Source: Spartobacteria bacterium (GTDB lineage: Bacteria; Verrucomicrobiota; Verrucomicrobiia; Chthoniobacterales; UBA10450). Taken from it: a stretch of DNA of 64,000 nucleotides. Under the pieces are notes generated by a model. It saw nothing but the letters and a program-made list of their open reading frames with translations. It searched no databases and was not told where the DNA came from. Every line of letters begins with the position of its first letter. The first letter of the stretch is position 1. Below, piece by piece: positions 62,001-64,000 of this stretch. Location of the stretch: the NCBI GenBank assembly GCA_003134765.1, contig PLCM01000003.1, forward strand, positions 27,232-91,231, in the 5' to 3' direction. A program made the position numbers and the translations under genes.

Positions 62001-62052
62001 GAGGCGGATGCTGTGGCGGGCACAGCGGAGAAACTAGCTGGGCAATAGGCAA
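59050..62052 (-). CDS. MmeI-like Type IIL restriction-modification enzyme
   Basis: A 1000-aa single-chain enzyme. The N-terminal nuclease part has 'DLLWPDRVLIEMKSRGANLE' with Asp115, Glu120 and Lys122 as a PD-(D/E)xK site. A helical spacer follows (about 200-380). The methyltransferase has SAM motif I 'LDPACGSGEFLF' (399-410) and catalytic 'GNPPF' (516-520). A target-recognition domain (about 620-850) and a C-terminal helical region complete the MmeI plan, so one protein both methylates and cuts DNA. The ATG at 62052 is the longest start; the GTG at 61980 begins at the conserved region and may be the true one. All key residues are intact. Confidence 0.9.
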   Translation of the reverse strand: MPIAQLVSPLCPPQHPPQPIAASSVPHDELKAALTRFVSFSRGLAGDEKSEAQSFLDHFFRALGHAGAIEAGATFEFRVAKKPGSPQLELVIAGNGAPGPRPKGGKKFADLLWPDRVLIEMKSRGANLEKHYDQAFDYWSHIVPKRPPYVILCNFDEFWIYDFNTQLFDPVDRIPLGELPTSISAFNFLLPTPKTPIFENNRVEVTRRAADLMARVFREIVSRGEPRERAQRFILQLLVAMVAEDIGLLPRDIVTDLLFETSEKGASSYDLFGGLFRQMASEAPARGGRFQDVQYFNGGLFAVVDPVELKRAEVYALYEAASHNDWSKIRPEIFGTLFQSSMDSEQRHAFGAHFTGEFDVRKVVGSTIVKPWRDRIGAAGKNVAELRKALADLRKFRVLDPACGSGEFLFIAYREMKRLERDILLRLHEASKREPLESAISLHQFFGIDIIPFAVELAKVTLMLAKELELIEAQKLAETDQLLIEEKPLPLANLDKNIIKADSLLTEWPEVEAIIGNPPFQSKNKLQKEFGPAYVNQIRALFPGVPGRADYCVYWFRKAHDQLKPGQRAGLVGTNTIRQNYSREGGLDYIVKTGGTITDAVSSQPWSGEAHVHVSIVNWVKGKDSHEKRLALQVGNDPQGTVQSWALDRISASLSAQIDVTSAVRLKTNIESKGCFQGQTHGHEGFLVPVEGARRMVATDARNAEVLFPFLTADEMLGGSGPERYVIDFQPRNVIESSSYVEPYEHLKSTVLPTRESEAAEEQDRNREILIANPAARVNKHHANFLKRWWLLSWGRQEMLETIAPLPRFVACGQVTKRPIFEFVSTSIRPNAALMVFPFPDDYSFGILQSGFHWAWFTAKCSTLTERFRYTSDTVFDTFPWPQKPTKEQISAVAAAAVALRKLRRETMGKLKYSLRQLYRTLEQPGDNPLRDAHDGLDATVRVAYSMPEAADPLAFLLELNLACAAKEKAGEKITPPGLPLMFDEDNGLVTDDCIEAPMS

Positions 62053-62124
62053 AAGGGCAAGCCTTTACCGGGACGGACATCGGGTCGACTGCGCGCATGT
62101 TCCGATTTTCAGCAGGCAACGCCT

Positions 62125-62654
62125 CACTTCGCGGCGAAGACGGGCCTTTCCAAACGCGAAAAACAGGCTCCATCGCTGCGACGCGGCCTTTCCTACGCGG
62201 AAGGGTGGGTCCGTCGCTCCGACGCGGCTTTCCTGACCCGAAAGAGTGGCTCCGGGGCAGCGACGCGGCTTTTCCCGGCCGAAGAGTGGCTCCGGGGCAG
62301 CGACGCGACCTTTGCTCAAGTCAACAGGGCTCCAGTTTTTGCTGCGCGACCCTTGGTTGCGCAAACAGTGCCTCGGTTCTTGCTGCGCGCACTTTGTTTG
62401 GGTAAACATTGCCTCCGTTCTTGCTGCGCTCGCCTCGATCGCGCATTCCTGACCTCCGTTTTTGCTGCGCTCCCTTCTACCGCGGATTCCTGACCCCGGT
62501 TTTTGCTGCGGGGCCCTTGTTTGCGTCAACATTGCCTCGGTTTTTGCTGCGCTGCCTTCCTGACGCAGAAGATGGCCCCTATTTTTGCTGCGGCCCTTCC
62601 CGACGCGCAAGGCGACCTGGATTGCACCCCTGCGGCCCCGCCGTTCGGTCGAAC
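62125..62654. repeat. 41-bp tandem repeat array (~12-13 units)
   Basis: Units begin at about 62166, 62207, 62248, 62288, 62328, 62369, 62410, 62451, 62492, 62533, 62574 and 62614, a spacing of 40-41 bp, with a degenerate unit before the first. Units at 62166-62327 share GGCAGCGACGCGG-like cores; units at 62328-62613 share a TTTTTGCTGCG core after CCTCSG. The unit is not a multiple of three, which argues against a coding role. It lies between the integrase remnant and the MmeI-like gene. Confidence 0.85.
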
Positions 62655-62904
62655 GCGTTGAAAAAAGCGCCGTCTTCCCATTAACCGCTAACAAGGAACC
62701 ATGAGCCAAAGCGCGTCCGCGCTTTTTCCCTTGCCTCCGCCCCGCGAACCTGCCAAAAAGCCGAGCGTGCTTGCCTCGCCGCCCCCAGCTCCCAGCCCCG
62801 TCCGTGCCGCCCACGTTCACGTCACCCCGCCCCCGCGGGCTCGAATCCCGCATTTTCCCGCACCTCGCCCCGCCGGCTCCGAAATAGGCGAAACATTGGT
62901 CGTC

Positions 62905-63230
62905 TTTAATGGCGAATGTGAGGGCCTGGTTCTGGGTGGCCGCGGCCACTGCGCGTTCGCCAGCCAGGTAATTGAGGAAGGCCGCCGCCTCGGTCTGTCC
63001 CATTTCCTGCGGGTGGCGTTTGCCATGAATGGAGCAGCTGGGGGAACTGCGACATAGACGGGCAGGCCGAGAGGCTGAGTGAACGAATCAAAGAGAATAA
63101 AGCGACGGATCCAGCCCAGATACGCCTCCTCGGTGCGCAGGCTGTAATGGCGGGTGCGCAAAATCGTCCGCACTTGTTCGAGAAATTTAGGCTTGGCTCT
63201 TTCGCTTTCGTCGGGCAGACTTGTTGCCAT
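62905..63230 (-). pseudogene. Integron-type tyrosine recombinase, N-terminal remnant
   Basis: From ATG 63230, 'PKFLEQVRTILRTRHYSLRT' and 'EEAYLGWIRRFILF' match the N-terminal SAM-like domain of integron integrases. The next conserved part, 'GKRHPQEMGQTEAAAFLNYL' and 'AAATQNQAL', is in another frame after an insertion of roughly 60 bases. Homology stops at about 62905, so the catalytic domain (R-H-R-Y) is absent. The gene is frameshifted and truncated and cannot encode an active recombinase. Confidence 0.8.
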
Positions 63231-63301
63231 GCCTTCCTTTTATCCCTAATCCTGCCTCTTGAGCAACCGAAATAGGCGAATATCCGTTTCGTATACTATC
63301 T

Positions 63302-63367
63302 GTTGGCCAAAATGGCTGGGTACAATTGCATTGACAGCCGAGCTATAATTCAGCCATTTCGGCCAAC
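63302..63367. repeat. 17-bp inverted repeat
   Basis: The left arm GTTGGCCAAAATGGCTG and the right arm CAGCCATTTCGGCCAAC pair at 16 of 17 positions around a 32-bp AT-rich spacer that includes TTGACA and TATAAT (only 7 bp apart). It could be an operator or the end of a lost element; no matching gene is adjacent. Confidence 0.7.
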
Positions 63368-63486
63368 CAGCGTTGCAGCAAAACCTCAAAAGCGTCGAAT
63401 CTGAAAGCGGGCCGCTGTTCTTCGCTTTCGCTGAACTTTCTTCATTAGACCCCTAAACCACGCGCCCTAGCAAACTAAACACAACC

Positions 63487-63882
63487 TTGAAAACCAACAT
63501 CTTCAGCCAATTCATTTCTCTATTCCTACTGGCCGCGTGCAGCTTCGGTACCGAACCCGCAAAAGACGGCGTTTACATCGCCGTTGAAGGGAATCTTTTA
63601 TTCGTCCTTACTCTCGACAAGCACAATCCCGATCAAACGGCGGTCACGATGTACCAATTGAAGGAGGGAGAGTGGAGACGCGTGGAATCGCGCGGGGTCG
63701 AGCAGAAAGACGGGCGGATTATAGCTCCTGGAACCTCATTCGTAATCGAGACGACCTCTGGCCCTGGCTATAGCACACAGCGCATCATCCAGACCGAACA
63801 GTCGTTTTCAGACCTCAGCGCGACCCCAATGAAAATCAATCGCCGTTTCTCACGCGTGGAGGTATTAAACAGAGATTTTTGA
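63487..63882 (+). CDS. Small putative lipoprotein
   Basis: A 131-aa protein with a TTG start. The signal 'FSQFISLFLLAACSFG' has a lipobox-like L-A-A-C, so Cys18 would be lipidated. The mature part is beta-rich ('DGVYIAVEGNLLFVLTLDKH', 'AVTMYQLKEGEWRRVE', 'SFVIETTSGPGYSTQRIIQ') and has no recognised domain. It is the first complete gene after the broken integrase. Confidence 0.6.
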   Translation: MKTNIFSQFISLFLLAACSFGTEPAKDGVYIAVEGNLLFVLTLDKHNPDQTAVTMYQLKEGEWRRVESRGVEQKDGRIIAPGTSFVIETTSGPGYSTQRIIQTEQSFSDLSATPMKINRRFSRVEVLNRDF

Positions 63883-63925
63883 CGCGAATCGCAATAGGTT
63901 CGTGAAGATCTCTAAAGAATGTCAG

Positions 63926-64000
63926 ATGACTAAAACCCTTTTCTCGCGGCCATGCGCGCTCTCGCTCGCCGCAGCTGATCTTGTTCTCGTTGATATGGCT
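63926..64000 (+). CDS. Possible start of a gene running out of the window
   Basis: ATG at 63926 opens a frame with no stop to the window end; the first 25 residues ('MTKTLFSRPCALSLAAADLV') have a basic start and a hydrophobic run like a signal peptide. Too short to identify. Confidence 0.3.
   Translation, partial: MTKTLFSRPCALSLAAADLVLVDMA

Larger units (their letters stand above)
62053..63486. other. 1.4-kb accessory region: tandem array, integrase remnant, inverted repeat
   Basis: It contains no complete gene that I can support. From left to right it holds the 41-bp tandem array, a stretch without a recognisable gene (62655-62904), the integrase remnant (62905-63230) and the inverted repeat at 63302-63367. 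A long leftward frame (63003-62065) crosses the array but is explained by stop-poor repeats. Confidence 0.6.

Noticed and set aside
62836..62852. tRNA T-arm-like hairpin (GCGGG-CTCGAAT-CCCGC)
   Set aside because: No acceptor, D-arm or anticodon arm can be built around it, and the first loop base is C rather than T.
62065..63003. A 312-residue leftward frame across the tandem array
   Set aside because: It is open only because the 41-bp units lack stops in that phase; the unit is not a multiple of three and the N-terminal part is the frameshifted integrase remnant.
62701..63057. A 118-residue Pro/Ala-rich frame
   Set aside because: It overlaps the integrase remnant on the other strand and has no domain or start signal.
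63331..63349. TTGACA and TATAAT as a sigma-70 promoter
   Set aside because: The two boxes are only 7 bp apart, far from the usual 16-18.

Overview
The window is a GC-rich bacterial chromosome segment of about 64 kb. I see no rRNA gene, tRNA gene or CRISPR array. Several features suggest a Verrucomicrobiota (Chthoniobacterales-like) genome: a GldA/F/G-type ABC exporter with a DUF4340 protein, an ECF sigma factor beside a Ser/Thr kinase with FlgO/TPR modules, a four-helix-bundle-suffix gene, paired PilT ATPases, Kelch and S74 surface proteins, and very many intergenic palindromes. The taxonomic placement is inference only.

Layout. 1-5.1 kb: a surface-glycan locus (end of one GT2 gene, a second GT2, a GT-D protein, a methyltransferase, a polysaccharide deacetylase and a sulfotransferase), apparently more AT-rich than the rest. 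5.3-9.5 kb: two CPBP membrane proteases, a TIR/transmembrane/NTF2-like protein, a YdeI-like protein and a small monooxygenase-like protein. 9.7-14.6 kb: succinate dehydrogenase (membrane anchor, flavoprotein, Fe-S protein), a TPR-like protein and the UbiE/MenG quinone methyltransferase. 14.7-20.1 kb (minus): the Gld-type ABC exporter with GldG-like and DUF4340 proteins. 20.1-27.6 kb: an HtrA-like protease, then the 2-oxoglutarate dehydrogenase complex (sucA, sucB, lpd) interrupted by an antisense four-helix gene. 27.7-32.0 kb: a TolB-like protein, a GT39, RecO and YceI. 32.1-35.1 kb: a TonB-dependent receptor. 35.8-43.4 kb (minus): an ECF sigma factor, a giant Ser/Thr kinase and a membrane TPR protein, bracketed by inverted copies of a 65-70 bp repeat. 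43.6-47.9 kb: a Kelch protein, a small basic protein, a NYN nuclease-like protein and an S74-chaperone surface protein. 48-56 kb (minus): two PilT ATPases, a holin-X/DUF883-type membrane cluster, IF-1, a DCC-lipase-maturation-factor fusion, exonuclease III and a beta-CASP RNase. 56.2-64 kb: an accessory zone with a decayed FN3 gene, a DUF5131 (Gp37/68) protein, a membrane HEAT/TPR protein, an MmeI-like restriction-modification enzyme, a 41-bp tandem-repeat array, a broken integron-type integrase and a small lipoprotein.

The metabolic core is coherent: SDH, the quinone methyltransferase and the 2-oxoglutarate dehydrogenase complex all serve the TCA cycle and respiration. The most striking non-gene features are (i) a family of gene-end palindromes that sit within a few bases of stop codons, and in five genes contain the stop codon itself; (ii) the 41-bp tandem array between the integrase remnant and the MmeI-like gene; (iii) the inverted repeats bracketing the sigma/kinase module; and (iv) a 29-bp repeat embedded in and at the start of the four-helix gene inside the sucB-lpd interval.
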